64,000 nucleotides of DNA from Neospora caninum Liverpool (GCF_000208865.1 NC_018387.1:496001-560000), one strand, 5' to 3'; positions 1 through 11,416 are shown, counted from the stretch's first letter. A program made the numbers and translations. The notes: generated by a model not told the origin, from the sequence alone.

Positions 1-121
1 CTATCATGTCCCACGTGGCCACTCTTCTGCGCGTCTGTCGAGTCGCTTCTTCTCTTTTTGTTTTCGTACCACCCGCGTCGTTCCTTTCGTTTTCTGCCCC
101 TCGATTCGGTTCCACACTTAC

Positions 122-3100
122 CTGAAAGCGCGCGCAGCCGCTGCAAGATGGCCTCTGCAGCAGCAGTCTCAAGGTCACGATCCCGACCATCGTGTTCATT
201 GTCACTCGCTTTGTCCCGCAAGAAAATCGGACCGTGTGACATTAGAGTAGCAGGCCTCGCGCGTCGCCTCCTGAGCTTGAAGGCATCCGAGTCGTCACCA
301 TCGTCCGCGCCGGAAAGGTCGTCGATACTGTCGGCATACGCATCATCCGTCGCGTTTGATCCATCGTGGTCGGAGCCGTCACTCTTCTGTGTTGACACGT
401 TCGCGTTCGACGCCGCCACAAGAGGATCCAGCTTCTCGCCTTCGGTCTTTCCTTGCTTCCCCTCATTCTGATCCAGATCTGACGTCGGATCTCCACCCTG
501 ACTGTCGCCCTTAACACCGCCTTCGGCCCCTTCTTCTTCCTTCGACCTTTCCTCTCTCTCGACCGCCTCGGGTTCCACTCCCCCGGCATCCCCTCCTTCC
601 CTGTCGCTGGCGCCTTCGCCCTTGCTCTTCTCTGCACCCTCGCCTCCGTTTTGCTCTTCCTTCTTCTCCAGATCTCCGTGTTTCTCACAGTCGGTATCTT
701 TGCTTTCGGCGGATGGGCTTTCGTTTCTTCTTTCGTTTTCTTCATCGGCCTCCCTTCCACTGCCTGGTCCCGCGCCGTCTTTCTCGGCACCTCCGTCGCG
801 CTGAGCTTCCACGCCCTGCCTCGCAGGAAGTGAGGCGCCGCCCGGCGGACCCAACTCTCCGTCTGCTGAGCCTTGCCGTCGTCCCCGGCTCTTCCCCGTG
901 CGCTGTCGCCGCCGCTCCAGGAGTTCGCGAAGTTCCCGCCGACATTTGTCGACCTCCTGCCAGATTTTCACGCTGTTGTTATTGCTTCGCAGGAAGAGGA
1001 GACACGCCAGCAGGAAACGCTGGGAGACGTCTACTCGATGCAAATCGTCTAGATCTGTCGTCTGCACCACAGAAACAAACAGACAGCGAAACGCCTGTAC
1101 TCCCTCACGCAGTTCCCTTTCCCCCGGACGTCTCGATGCGCATGTACACAGACAATCACCATCGCCCCGGCTGCAAAGGAAACCAGCCTCTTTTTGCATC
1201 TCGCCACAGGTATACCACTGACACACAGAGGCATACCGCAAGGGTGCCTCCGCAGGCTGCTGCCGCCCGTGATGTCTGCCTGCTATGGTGAGGACAAAGG
1301 CACGCTTCGTGTTTTCCCCCGTGACTTACTCTGCGCGTTTTCATCTCAACCAGTCGCGTCTCGCCAAATACCCCGTACGTATCGCCGCCAAACAAGGCCC
1401 CCGCTCCCAGCCTTTCGTCGGCGACCGTCGAACTGCCGCCATTGCGGCTCCTCAACGCGGCTAGTGCACCAGACATGTGCATTTCATACTCCTTCTCGAT
1501 TTCGCCCATGACAACCTCCACAAAAGGGGAAACGCCGGAGAAACGGGAACGGGCGAGGGCGTTGCTTTGGGAAGGCGGCTGCGGGCCGCATTCGGACCGC
1601 AGTCTTTGCTCTAGATATGCATGCGTCGTTCTTTGTTTGGCAAGCCCCGTCCCAACCGCCCGGAAGGGGCATTCCGAAGCCTGCAGCTTGAGGACCGAGC
1701 CCATTTGCGGGCTGCATGCACCCAAAGTCTGTGTGGGCAACTGCGCAATTGGAGCCGACGCGGGTGGAGTCGGCACTGGTCCCTTTCCCGCCTGTTCGAA
1801 AGGCAGCATGAATGCACGCTCCAAAGGCGTCGGCGGCAACACAGCGTGCCTGACGCTTGGCTCGGAACGCCCCGGTTCCGCTTCACTGGCCTGGGTCGCC
1901 TGCAGCTGCGAACTGGAGGCCCGTGAAGGATGCGATCCCGGTGTGGCCTGAAGCGTCAGCGACTCGAGCGAGTGCACGCTTTCCGACACTTTCGCCACAT
2001 CCTCCTCCCCGCGGCCTCTGCCGTCAGACTCTAACAGAGTAGGCAGGCTGTGGAGCGACGCCTGAGATCTCCCCGACTGTGGGGTGGCGAAGGACGTTAC
2101 AGTGCCCTTGCGAAGCACTCCACCCTCGACATTCGTCTCCTGACGCACCATGCGCTGCGGCGTCTTGTCCCTCATGCGATGCTGCTGTCTCAGCACCTTC
2201 AGCATCAAAAGCTGTGTGAACGGAGTCCATGCGCTGTTCACCGGAGTCACGCTGCCTGACTGAGACCGGCAGGGTGTCGCCGAAGCCCCCACGCTCGTTT
2301 CGGAGGTGAGCGAACGGCATCGAGAGGGAGTTTGCTGAGCGCTTTCGTCGCCACACTCGTCCCGAAGACGTTCCACCACGGCGTCTTCGTTCGAAGAGAC
2401 AGCAGGCGTACCGCCTCGCGTACCCGCCAAAAACTCGTTGAGATTCCGGAACTGCGAAGCCAGGTCGCCGCCCGCCTTGCCTTGGTGCACGACTCCGCTG
2501 GCCGGTGTGCTGGGGCTCATAGGTTCAAACGGGCTGCTCGACGGAGGCGCTTTCGCAGGCACGGTCCGAAGAGACCGAAGCTTCATGTCGACAGAACGAA
2601 CGCGAGAGTCCCCCATTCGAGGGCTGTCTGGTGTCTTATGTAACGGATCGCTCGCCGCCGAGAATTTAGAGCTCCAAGAGCGAAGGGCTGCATGGGGCCC
2701 AGGCGCGCTGTGGCAACTGCTCTGGTGCGAAAGGAAGCCCCGAGATCCGGACCTGCTGGAAATCTTGTCTTGGTGCCAGGCACGCTCTGCCGCCTCCATT
2801 GACGTGCATGGATTCGGGTCGCAGGCACTTGGAAACGTGTCCGCCCGGTCAGGCATTCCGAAGAAACAGCGCCGCAAGGAAGAATGGGAGCGCCCTCCGT
2901 CGGTGTCGCTCGAGCTCCCGGTGCTGTCCATTGAACTCGACGACATGCTGGAACAAAACAGCTTGGCGTCATCCAAGTCGACGGCGTTCTTGTTCAGATA
3001 CGACGTGGGGAGCGCAGAGCCCGAAATGGTTAACCATTTCGACAACGCAGTCGCCTTCTTTCGCTCTGCTGACGAACCCTGTGCAGGCACGGCTTTTTGC

Positions 3101-4491
3101 GATAGTCCTTCGCCCCCGTCAAGCGCGCTTGCCGCGGTATTGGCGGCATGCTCGCTTTCCAGCGCCTGCCGTCCCTCTGCGTTTCCTCCGCTTTCCGCGC
3201 CAGAGTCTAGAAAGCCTTGCTTTCTAACTTCCGCTCTCCCGGATTTCTTTTCCTTTCCTGTCTCGCTGGTTTTGGCCTTTGCGGCAGTCTTCCCTGCTAG
3301 CGACGCCTTGGAGCCTGCAGACTTCGGCGAGGCTGCTCCCGCTCTGGACTTCCCGCTCGAGCCAAGATCTCGAGAGGTCGATGCCCCCGAGGATTTTGCG
3401 GCCCGAACCTTGCGTTGTCTCGGGGATGAGGACTCGAGACTACTGCTCTCCCCCGCTTTCGGAGAAGCCTTCTGATGAGGTACGGAGGCCGCGGACGAAG
3501 ACTTCGACTCTTCTTTCCCACCCTTTTCAACTTTGGACGCCTTCACAGCGCGTGGCGAAGCAGCTGAGCTTTTCGATGCTCCTTTCACTCCCCCTCTCGG
3601 CGTCGCCTCCTTTCCTAATGCCCGCCTCGGCGTTGCCTCCGAAAGCGAGGATCTCCAACTCCGTGGAGACGCTGACGAGACTGAGGAGCTAGTGGGTGTC
3701 CTCGACTCCGCTACTCTTGGAGACATCTCGACGTCGGGCACCAACTCGCCTGCGTCCTTCGAAGGCGGCGAGCGTGGTTCACCGTGCGTTGTCTCCTCGC
3801 TCCCGTTTGACGCACTTTTCTTCTCCAGGGAAGAGGAAGAGGGGCTAGCGTGCGTAGGGAGAGAAGAGAGGGAAATGCGGCTTTTTACGGGATTCGACAC
3901 GACAGACGACGACAGCGGACCTGGCGAGCGGGATCCATCCGGGGATGTCGAGGACGCTCCTTCCGTCCTTTCTCCCGCTTTCTCCTCTGTGTTCAATCCT
4001 ATGGAAGTCCGGGACTCCACAGAAAGTGACCGTTGCCGGTACTGTCCCATCTCCGGAGATTCGTGTTGCCGTTCGCTGGCATCTGCGTTGACGCTTTCCG
4101 ACAACGCAACACCCCCAACTGGTGGAAGGTTTTGCCTTTCCTCACTGTCACCATCCTCTTTCGCTTTTTCTCGTCCGTCGTCAGCTTCAACCGGGGCCTC
4201 CGAGGAGCAAACCGAAGCAGCGACCGCAGCATCGTTACTCGCCGGTTTGTCGTTCTGTGCAGCATCCGCAGGGGAAGTCGCAGAGTGTCGATCTGTAGAT
4301 GGAGTGTGTTCTCCGTCGACCACGCCTGCGGCCTTCTCGGCATTTTCTGATTGCCCTGACTCTCTAAGTGCCGCCGTGCTTTCGTCGGCGTCAGGAGAAG
4401 TAAGGACAGGCGTCTCGCCTTCTGGTAAGCTGGAGGGATGCACAGAGGCCGGGGGCGAGACCCCTGGAGAGCCTTCCAGCTCTAGGGGCAT
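122..4491 (-). CDS. Low-complexity Ser/Ala/Glu-rich protein, unknown function, 3' end outside window
   Basis: Exon 1 runs 4491-1330 from an ATG and ends at a GTAAGT donor. Exon 2 begins at 1061 after a pyrimidine-rich GTGCAG acceptor and ends at 122 at a CAG|GTAAGT donor, so at least one more exon lies left of the window. The join is in phase 0. The first ~1050 residues are rich in Ser, Ala, Pro, Lys and Glu, with repeated SPR/TPR-like basic patches around residues 280-420 and no fold I recognise. Exon 2 starts with a short hydrophobic patch (FLLACLLFLR) and a charged helix (KIWQEVDKCRRELRELLERR), then turns into an acidic Glu/Gly/Asp-rich stretch. The segment spanning the splice junction is the least repetitive and would be the best homology-search query. 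It could be a scaffold or nuclear protein, but nothing in the sequence decides this. Confidence 0.75.
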
Positions 4492-5011
4492 CGTGGCATG
4501 CGGCGGAAGAGAGAGAAGGGAACCTCGCCCAGGAAACGGTAGAGTTACAGCTTCCGAGCAGCGCTTAGCCGTCTGTGTGTAGGGAACAAGAGAGAGCTCC
4601 GCAGGAGAGTGGAAGACGCACCAGACCCATCACACTGTGAGCAGAGCCCGTCACGGCGACCAGGGGTGTTGTGAAGTCCGTAGTTGCTGAGAGAGACAAA
4701 TGTCGTATGCTCCTCAGACCAAGAAACGAAGAGAGGTAAGAAAGAGACAGAAGGCTGCCCAAAAACTCGCAACAAGAACACACAGAGACACGCCCAGTTT
4801 CCTGCGGAGCCTCTAGAGCTGGCCGCTGAGGCACCGCTTGCAGCCGTTCCGCAGCGCTTGCGGATCCAACGACGCGTAGAGAGAGCCGCAGAAGACGAAG
4901 AGTGCGGCGCGTTTGCCACGTGGAACAAGCGGAATCGACGGAACACACGCCTGGACGCGACGGATCTCCCGAAAAGATGCCACGCCGACACCACACATTG
5001 AGACAGAAGGC
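4492..5011. other. Spacer between two minus-strand genes
   Basis: No supported coding sequence. It should hold the promoter and 5' leader of the downstream minus-strand gene and the 3' end of the upstream one. Open frames here lack splice or composition support. Confidence 0.5.
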
Positions 5012-6161
5012 TCACGGAGGCTCTGCCAGCTGCTTTGCGTCCCCCATAAGGCCTTCGAAGACTCGAGCGACACACTGACCCGCGGGCCACGGAACGCGGG
5101 TGTAGCCTTCTTTTTTCACAAGACGCAAGCGGCCTCTGGAAAAAGGTTCGGGTACCAGGGTGGCTACACGGAAGGCTGTGTGACAAAACTCGTTGCTGGA
5201 ACTTGAGGAGACCAAGAAGGGGACGAGAAAACCCCGCCACGCATACAAGGGACAGTGCGTGGCGGTGGATTTCTCAACGAAATAGCGACTATGCCAGGAG
5301 GATATGGAGGACAAACGAAAGCACTACGCCCGTGCATAGACACAAAAGGTTCCTTTTTCCCAGGCACGACTTACGACAGGCCACAAAGTCAGAGAGAACG
5401 GACGCAAGGATGCTAACAGCGCCGAGAGCCCAGCATAGGACAGCTTGACTACCGGAGTGCGGTCCATATAAAATCATTCCGGCGATCTCTCTCGCGTTAT
5501 CAGTCACCGAAACACACTAGGCCTGTGTGTGTCGGCTTCCAGCTGCCTCTTGCCGAGGCAAAAGGCGGAGTGAGAACGGCGTTTTGGTCTCCGTACTCAC
5601 CGTGTCGCGTTCAATTCACGCAAGAGCTCTGGAATAATCTTCTCTGGGAAATGCCATACGCTGCGACGCACGGGCCTTGATTCTTCTCCGCTGAAGATGC
5701 CCCACTCGTCGGCCGCACAGAGGGCTCGTTGCCGAGAGAGAGCCTAAACGGATGCGCGAGTGATTCGTGTAAGCTCACGGAAAGTGCGCGAGCCGAGGGA
5801 AGCTCGACTTTTCCGCTCAAGACGGGCGCTTCCTCAGGCTTCCCGGACACGTTCTTTGATAGAGCGACTCTTTGTGTTTGCACTTCGTCGATTGCCTTGT
5901 CGGGCACGGGCGCCTCACCGTGGGCGACGGCCCCCTCCGCGGGGCTCTGGATGTGCTGGTGAACCGGAGGCTCCCCGGTCAAGTAGGACAGCCAGCTGGC
6001 TCGGACCGCCAGAGTCAGCGTCTGCACACATTCGTTTCTCCGGTGCATCTTTTCCTTGAGCTTACTTGCGCCGGGAAACTGTTCAGCAGAATCAAAAAAA
6101 CTGATCTAAATAGGTAGCAGATTCGCGGTGTCTCCTTGGCATCGAATAGCTGCTCCTTTGC
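5012..6161 (-). CDS. Small multi-exon protein of unknown function, first exon unresolved
   Basis: Three exons join without breaking frame: 6161-6066 (32 codons), 5743-5601 and 5135-5012, ending in TGA. Their junctions are GTAAGC/TTTAG and GTGAGT/TTTTTCCAG, with introns of about 320 and 465 bp, normal for these genomes. The encoded segment includes a hydrophobic stretch (YLFRSVFLILLNSFPAQ) followed by a soluble part with EEWGIF-like, VRRSVWHFPEKIIPELL and GYTRVPWPAGQCVARVF segments that look like constrained protein rather than random translation. The acceptor of the first listed exon (GGTAG) lacks a good pyrimidine tract. Upstream, a Lys-rich frame ending at 6700 (ACC|GTGAGG, phase 0) could be the previous exon, but it has no in-frame ATG and crosses a 10-base homopolymer near 6831, so the start is open. 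One membrane span is possible. I do not recognise the family. Confidence 0.45.
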
Positions 6162-7834
6162 CTACCGTTGCCTTTGAGCCGACTGCAGTCTCAGTATCGC
6201 GCGTGCCGGCGGTTTTGAGTCCGACTGAGCGCCCAACTTGCAGAGGGAACGCTTTAGTGAGTGTATGTACACCCCACCTAAAAATAGCCATGGTTAGGCG
6301 GTCTGAGCACAGCCACCGGAGCTTACGAAAGGCTCCGCTAACGCTCGAGGAAAAGAAACATGGAAAACGAGAACACACGAGCTCAAGAGTGGGCAGTGTG
6401 GCGGCGCGCACGGCAGAACCAACGCGCACGACCGTTCGCAGGGTCTCGAGAGACGCGAAAAATCACATGAGAAGCAAAGCCACGTCGAGAGACTGGACAG
6501 CTGAACTTCGGCAGTTGAGCCTGGAATCGAGTCATTTTGGCAAAGAGGAAGCGTCTGAATTAAGAAGAGACAAAAAGATATCCTCGAAAGGCTTTGGCGT
6601 GGCGGGGAAGTGCTGATAACTCTTGGTCAACTGGAACAAGGCGGAATTCGATGTCGGTCGCTTACGGAAAACGCATTCATGTTGTCCGAGGAACCTCACG
6701 GTAACATTCCGCGCCCTCTTCTGAGCTTTTTTGGCGGTTTTTGATGACCACTCGAATTTCGGGCCCCTTTTCGCATTTTTCTTCCCGGCGAAGACCAGCG
6801 AAGCAGTGGCCTTTCTCTGTGTCGGAGATGCTTTTTTTTTTGCTGCCGCCGTTCCTTGCCCGATTCTTACGCCGTGAGGCACGTGCCATCCGTGGAGAGG
6901 TCTTCACTAGGTGTTCCCGGTTTGTCTTAGTCGAACCTGCCGTTCGCTTGCCCCTTTTACTGTGCAAAATGACCGTTTCGTCTCTCTCTGTAGGCTAGAT
7001 TCGCTGTCAACGATTCCCCTTCATTCTGCTTTGTTGGCGTTACGCCGGACCCGAGACGGTGCAGAGCTATTGCCTCGTTGGCGTGGCTGCTTTCGTCCGA
7101 ACCCCTCTCTTCTTCCCGTATATTTTCGGCCGCTTTTGCACTTGTCAGCTGAGAAGGGGCAAGAACTGTCCGCTTCTCGAGGGCGGGCAGTGCCGTGTGC
7201 CTCAGAGTTGCCTACGCCACGAGGTTCGAGAGCGTGAAGAAAAGTTGCGCACACACTCCACTCTTCAAGTGTCGGGTCCAGAGAGCACAAAGACACTTCC
7301 CTCCTATAGGGAGGCCGCACTTGCGTATCTGGTTGCACTGAGCCATCCATGCCACGATCTGCAATTTATTTAGACTGTCGTTCGACACGAACAGAGGCAG
7401 CTACCTCTGCTGTGTTGGGTCAATCAACAAAGGCGGCCCTCTCCCGTGTACAGACACCGGCACGCCTGTCTCTTGCTTCCCTCTTTTTGGGATGCTCTCG
7501 TTATTGGTGGCGTCAGCAATCCGTCCTTCGTCCGCGCCTTTGAAAGGGCACTTTTCTGTTCGCCAGTCTCGCGGACACACTGGGAAGGAGCGAATTTCGA
7601 ACCACCTTTGAAGAAAGAGGGAGGCCTCTCCTCCCACACGGAAGGCTTCAGTTCTTGCGCCGTGGTACTTTGGTTTTGCGTGTGGCTCTGCTTTTCTTCC
7701 TGTTTTTTCCGTGTTTGTTTCGCGGTTTTTTTCTCTCCGCTGGGAGACCCTGAGACGCCAGAGGAGCCGGTTCTCTCTGTTTCTCTCTTCCCCTCTAGTC
7801 TGCGTCTGTCGAGAGCCTCGAGAAGAGCTTTTCG
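6162..7834. other. Divergent intergenic region
   Basis: Lies between a minus-strand gene and the plus-strand gene starting at 7835, so it should contain two promoters and 5' leaders. Part of it (about 6700-6890, minus strand) may be the missing first exon of the small gene to the left. A run of ten T lies at about 6831-6841. Nothing else is supportable. Confidence 0.4.
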
Positions 7835-10800
7835 ATGTCTCGCCCCACATACGCTTTCGTCACACTCTCTCCCAGCGCCGCCTCAACCGACGTTCTTTCT
7901 TCTCTCCCTGGCGCTGAGCCGTCTTCGCCGCTCACGGGCGCATCCGCTGAGAGTGTCTCTTCCTCTCGGCTCTTTTCTGGCGTTTCCGCGCAACGGAGAT
8001 CCGGAGGCACGGCGGGAGCCGCGTCTCCTTCGGCTTCGACCGCCAGAGTCGACCGGAGGCCTGTGCCTTCTGCGCGCTCCACGGACGCGGTCACGCCTCC
8101 TGCCTCCGCGTCTCCGGCGTGGAATGACAGAGTTGCGCAAGATGGAGAAGAGCCGGGTGAAGCGCACGGAGGGCTGGCCTCGCCGCGGGGGCCGTCGGTC
8201 GACCTGAAGGATCGAAGGGCGAAGACAGGAAGCGCACAAGATGTTGCGAGCGAAGGCCGAGATGGAATGAAAGAGAAGGGAAGGAGATCTGAGGACGCGA
8301 AACAGTTGGACGTTCCATTCGCGCTCCCGAAATCGAAGCCGACAGCTGATCCAAGCGCAAAACTGGTCAACTCTCACCTGCAGAGTTCCACTCCGCAAGC
8401 GAGTCATGCAGTCCCGCAGATAGCGCTGGCTGCTTCCCAGAGCAGTTCGCGATCTTCGCCGCTCCCGTTTCCGTCCGTCGCTGCACACCCCCCCCAAGGG
8501 CAGACTCATCAGTCTTGTCGTGTCTCAAACGTGTTGTCTCCTTCGCCCCTTTTTCTTCCTACACAGTGGCCCGCGCTCGAGCCCCGACGTTTGTCAGTGC
8601 CCGAGTTTGACGGTAGCGAGCTCCCCGCGGTAGCTCAGGAAGACGCGGCGATGATGCTCAAAGATTTCGCTTCTCTGCTCCATCGTCTGGAGTTTCTGGG
8701 TCGCGAGAGTCGCGAGCGGCCTCGACAGGTTCAGCGTAGAGACGCCGGAAGCATGGTCGGTTCTTTCCTCGAGAGGCTCGAGCAAGAGGGGCAACAGTCG
8801 CTGCGCGAGTCAACTGCATTGCGGCGCCGTCTGCAGGAACACGCCATCATATGTGCGTCCATGCATGCGCGCTTGGAGTACCTCTTTGAGGAAAAGAGAG
8901 AAGTGAAGGAGAGAAAAGAGGGAAACACGGCTTCACGGGAACAGGGGCAGAAGCGAGACGTGCCCGAGGACAGTCTTCGGGAGGCGTCTTCCAGCGTTCG
9001 GGAGGCGCGGCCGCCCTCTCGCGACTGCTCCTCGTCTCGGGGGGAAAAGGCCGCTCCGGCGAGCCCGCGGGCGTCGCCTCCCTGGGGCAAGACGCCGGAG
9101 CGAGAACCACAACGAACACACGATGGAGACAAAGACAACGAAAGAGAGAGAAAGGGACATGTGTTGGCGGTGGTGACAGCGCGCGCCGGGCGACCAGAGG
9201 ATAGGCCGGCGGTCGCCGAGAGCAACCGGAGTCGCTTGCATTTGTCAAAGTTGCGTCAGGACTTCCTTCGGCTTCAGCAGCAGTATGAGCGGCTGGTTCT
9301 GCTTCTCGATATTCAAGTCCTGCCGTTTCCGAGCCGAGACGGCGCGCGGAAGGGCGGGGAAAGCGAAGAAGTCATCGCTGCGTGCCCGACGGAGGCTGAG
9401 AAGACGCGAGACGCGTCGAGCACAGAGGACCGCAGCAGCCACGACCTCCTGCAACTTCTTGATTTCAATCACTTCGCTGGGGGATGTGGAAGCGACAGGG
9501 GTCCAAGCAGATTCATCCGACCGAGGAGCGAGCCTTCGTCTGGGTCTCTGTGTGCCTCGTTTCCCTCCCAAGGAGCTGTCCGTTTTCACGGAAGTCCAGG
9601 AGGCGCACTGTCCTGCTCAGGCGAGCCTTCGCCTCATCAAGTGGGGGCTGTGCGCGCGAGGGCAACTCTCCCGGCTCTCTCGCGACCCTTGCCCACGTCG
9701 TCTTCGCTTCTCAGCGAGTTGAACGAAGACGTTCTTCTTCCTCCGCTTCGCTGTGGCCCCACACGCGGCGGGCCTTCGGCGACTGCTCCTGACGCCTCTG
9801 GCCTCGGCCAGCTGGCGTCGAGCGCGACGGCTGCGTCTCCAAGTGTCTCCTTCGTTCCGTCCTCAGCGTCTCTTTGGCGACCAACGAGCCTGCAAGAAGT
9901 CGACGAGCACCTCGAGGAATCGCAGAGACAAGAACAGCTGGAGCAGCTGAGACACCTGGAGCAGTGCGTCCATGTTCTACACGAAATGCATTTGAACATC
10001 GCCGGCGACGTGGCTGCGGCTGAAGAGCCGATCTTAGCTGCGGTCGACGAAACGGAGAGTGCACGCGACCAGGTTGCGCACGCCAGTCGCGAGCTTGTCG
10101 ACGCCAGTCTGCGCCGGAGTCGGTGGTGGGGGCTGCAGGGCGGCGGCGCCGCTGCCGCCGCCGGCGTCTTCGTCGGGGCTGCCGCCGGGGGGCCCGTTGG
10201 AGCCGTGGCGGGCGCAGTCGTTGGAGCGTTCTTGGGCGCCGGCTCCGGCGGGGCGCTGAGGAGACAGCATCGCAAGAAAATAAAGAAACTCGGGGAGCGA
10301 CTCGAGCGACAGCGGCGCCGGCCACACCGACAGGCGCGCGGAACCTGCCTTGGGGCCTTGGTGGACGAGGACGGAGCGGCCGAAGAGGCGACACGTGAAG
10401 CAACAGGGAGAGGAGAGCTTCACGGAGGGAGAGAAGAGCGTCACGGAGGGAGAGAAGAGCGTCGCGGAGACCCTTTTGCAGTCGGAGTCGAAAGAGAGCT
10501 CGAGAGAAGACCGGACAGAAGAGCAAAGCTGCCGGAAAGAAGAGAGCGAGCGCGAGGGACAGTTCCTTGGCTGCCGTCGGTTGCTGCTTTCGGCGTCGCC
10601 GTTCCGCGCCTGGACCGGTTAGCCACTCCGACGTCGCCGCGTTCGACCTCTTCTCTGCCAGCGCTCCCCGCGACCAGCAGCGCGTCGAAAACTCATGCAT
10701 GCGAAACACAGCTAACAGCTGACCACACCCTCCGCCTTCCGTCGCGTTCTGGTCCGAACCGCAGTTCTCTCCCACTATCCACGCCTTCACCTGTTGCTTC

Positions 10801-11416
10801 GTCTTCTTCAGCTTCGTCAGTCCCTTTGCGTGGGCTTGGGAGCCAGCATGGCAGCTCTTGTGTGCGTGGTTCACCGCCGCTGGAGTCAGACTCTGTTTTG
10901 TTAGGAAAACGGTGTGGACAGAAAAAGGCAGGTGTATCTTCTGTTTCTTCGTTTCCTTTTTCGACTGGTAGCTTCTCTGGGTTCCCGCCCTCTTCCCTCT
11001 TTCGGCGTCGCGAGACTGGCAGGAGAGAAGAGAGCATGCGTAGGGTCTCGTCGCGAGTGCAGTCGCCGCGGAGAGGCCCACGAGGAGCGGAGGAGCCTGC
11101 GATGCAAGAGAGACAACGAGACGCGCGACCCACCGAGGCGGGAACCGGAGCCGGAGAAAGAGACAGAATGCGTGAATTTCAGCTGAACAGAACAGACGAA
11201 AGAGAGAGACAACGTGGTCACAGCGAGCGGTACGACCAGTCCTCTTCAGTAGGGAGTGAAGGCTCTCAGAGACAGAGCAGCCAGGCGCGGCCTTTGCGTC
11301 TTTGTTCTTCGTCGGGCCTTTCACGGACAGGTTTTCTCTCCGGCCCATTAGGCGCTGGAATGTGGGGCGCGCCGCCGACCTCGTCCAAGAGCTGGGGCAC
11401 CCCCGGGACGGGCTGA
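7835..11416 (+). CDS. Syntaxin-like protein with glycine-zipper membrane hairpin (syntaxin 17-like)
   Basis: A single open frame of 1193 residues starts at an ATG at 7835. Residues 1-680 are mostly Ser/Pro/Arg-rich, with coiled-coil patches near residues 260-360 and 455-500. Residues about 686-762 form a heptad helix whose core (LEQCVHVLHEMHLNIAGDV) lines up by eye with the first half of a Qa-SNARE motif. It is followed at once by a 40-residue Gly/Ala/Val segment (about 764-806, including AAAGGPVGAVAGAVVGAFLG) and then a basic stretch (LRRQHRKKIKKL). SNARE helix, small-residue hydrophobic hairpin, then basic tail is the layout of animal syntaxin 17, the autophagosome SNARE. The position matching the central Gln of the SNARE motif is Ala729, so it would not be a canonical Q-SNARE. 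Residues beyond 830 are a long disordered tail with a short in-frame repeat (HGGREER). The SNARE assignment is inference; a plain coiled-coil membrane protein is the alternative. Confidence 0.72.
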   Translation: MSRPTYAFVTLSPSAASTDVLSSLPGAEPSSPLTGASAESVSSSRLFSGVSAQRRSGGTAGAASPSASTARVDRRPVPSARSTDAVTPPASASPAWNDRVAQDGEEPGEAHGGLASPRGPSVDLKDRRAKTGSAQDVASEGRDGMKEKGRRSEDAKQLDVPFALPKSKPTADPSAKLVNSHLQSSTPQASHAVPQIALAASQSSSRSSPLPFPSVAAHPPQGQTHQSCRVSNVLSPSPLFLPTQWPALEPRRLSVPEFDGSELPAVAQEDAAMMLKDFASLLHRLEFLGRESRERPRQVQRRDAGSMVGSFLERLEQEGQQSLRESTALRRRLQEHAIICASMHARLEYLFEEKREVKERKEGNTASREQGQKRDVPEDSLREASSSVREARPPSRDCSSSRGEKAAPASPRASPPWGKTPEREPQRTHDGDKDNERERKGHVLAVVTARAGRPEDRPAVAESNRSRLHLSKLRQDFLRLQQQYERLVLLLDIQVLPFPSRDGARKGGESEEVIAACPTEAEKTRDASSTEDRSSHDLLQLLDFNHFAGGCGSDRGPSRFIRPRSEPSSGSLCASFPSQGAVRFHGSPGGALSCSGEPSPHQVGAVRARATLPALSRPLPTSSSLLSELNEDVLLPPLRCGPTRGGPSATAPDASGLGQLASSATAASPSVSFVPSSASLWRPTSLQEVDEHLEESQRQEQLEQLRHLEQCVHVLHEMHLNIAGDVAAAEEPILAAVDETESARDQVAHASRELVDASLRRSRWWGLQGGGAAAAAGVFVGAAAGGPVGAVAGAVVGAFLGAGSGGALRRQHRKKIKKLGERLERQRRRPHRQARGTCLGALVDEDGAAEEATREATGRGELHGGREERHGGREERRGDPFAVGVERELERRPDRRAKLPERRERARGTVPWLPSVAAFGVAVPRLDRLATPTSPRSTSSLPALPATSSASKTHACETQLTADHTLRLPSRSGPNRSSLPLSTPSPVASSSSASSVPLRGLGSQHGSSCVRGSPPLESDSVLLGKRCGQKKAGVSSVSSFPFSTGSFSGFPPSSLFRRRETGRREESMRRVSSRVQSPRRGPRGAEEPAMQERQRDARPTEAGTGAGERDRMREFQLNRTDERERQRGHSERYDQSSSVGSEGSQRQSSQARPLRLCSSSGLSRTGFLSGPLGAGMWGAPPTSSKSWGTPGTG
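10417..10473 (+). repeat. In-frame tandem repeat coding HGGREER
   Basis: Two to three imperfect copies of an ~21-base unit (cacggagggagagaagagcg) lie inside the syntaxin-like coding sequence and keep its frame, giving a Gly/Arg/Glu repeat downstream of the membrane hairpin. Confidence 0.7.

Noticed and set aside
242..790. 182-codon Arg-rich minus-strand frame
   Set aside because: Out-of-frame shadow of the acidic exon 2 of the left-edge gene, whose own frame continues through both splice sites.
5289..5507. 72-codon minus-strand frame with a hydrophobic segment and a GTAAGT donor
   Set aside because: It starts with GTG and its phase does not fit the flanking exons; it lies inside an intron of the small spliced gene.
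5611..6048. 145-codon minus-strand frame
   Set aside because: A strong donor precedes it and a phased acceptor lies inside it, so it is better explained as intron plus out-of-frame exon sequence.
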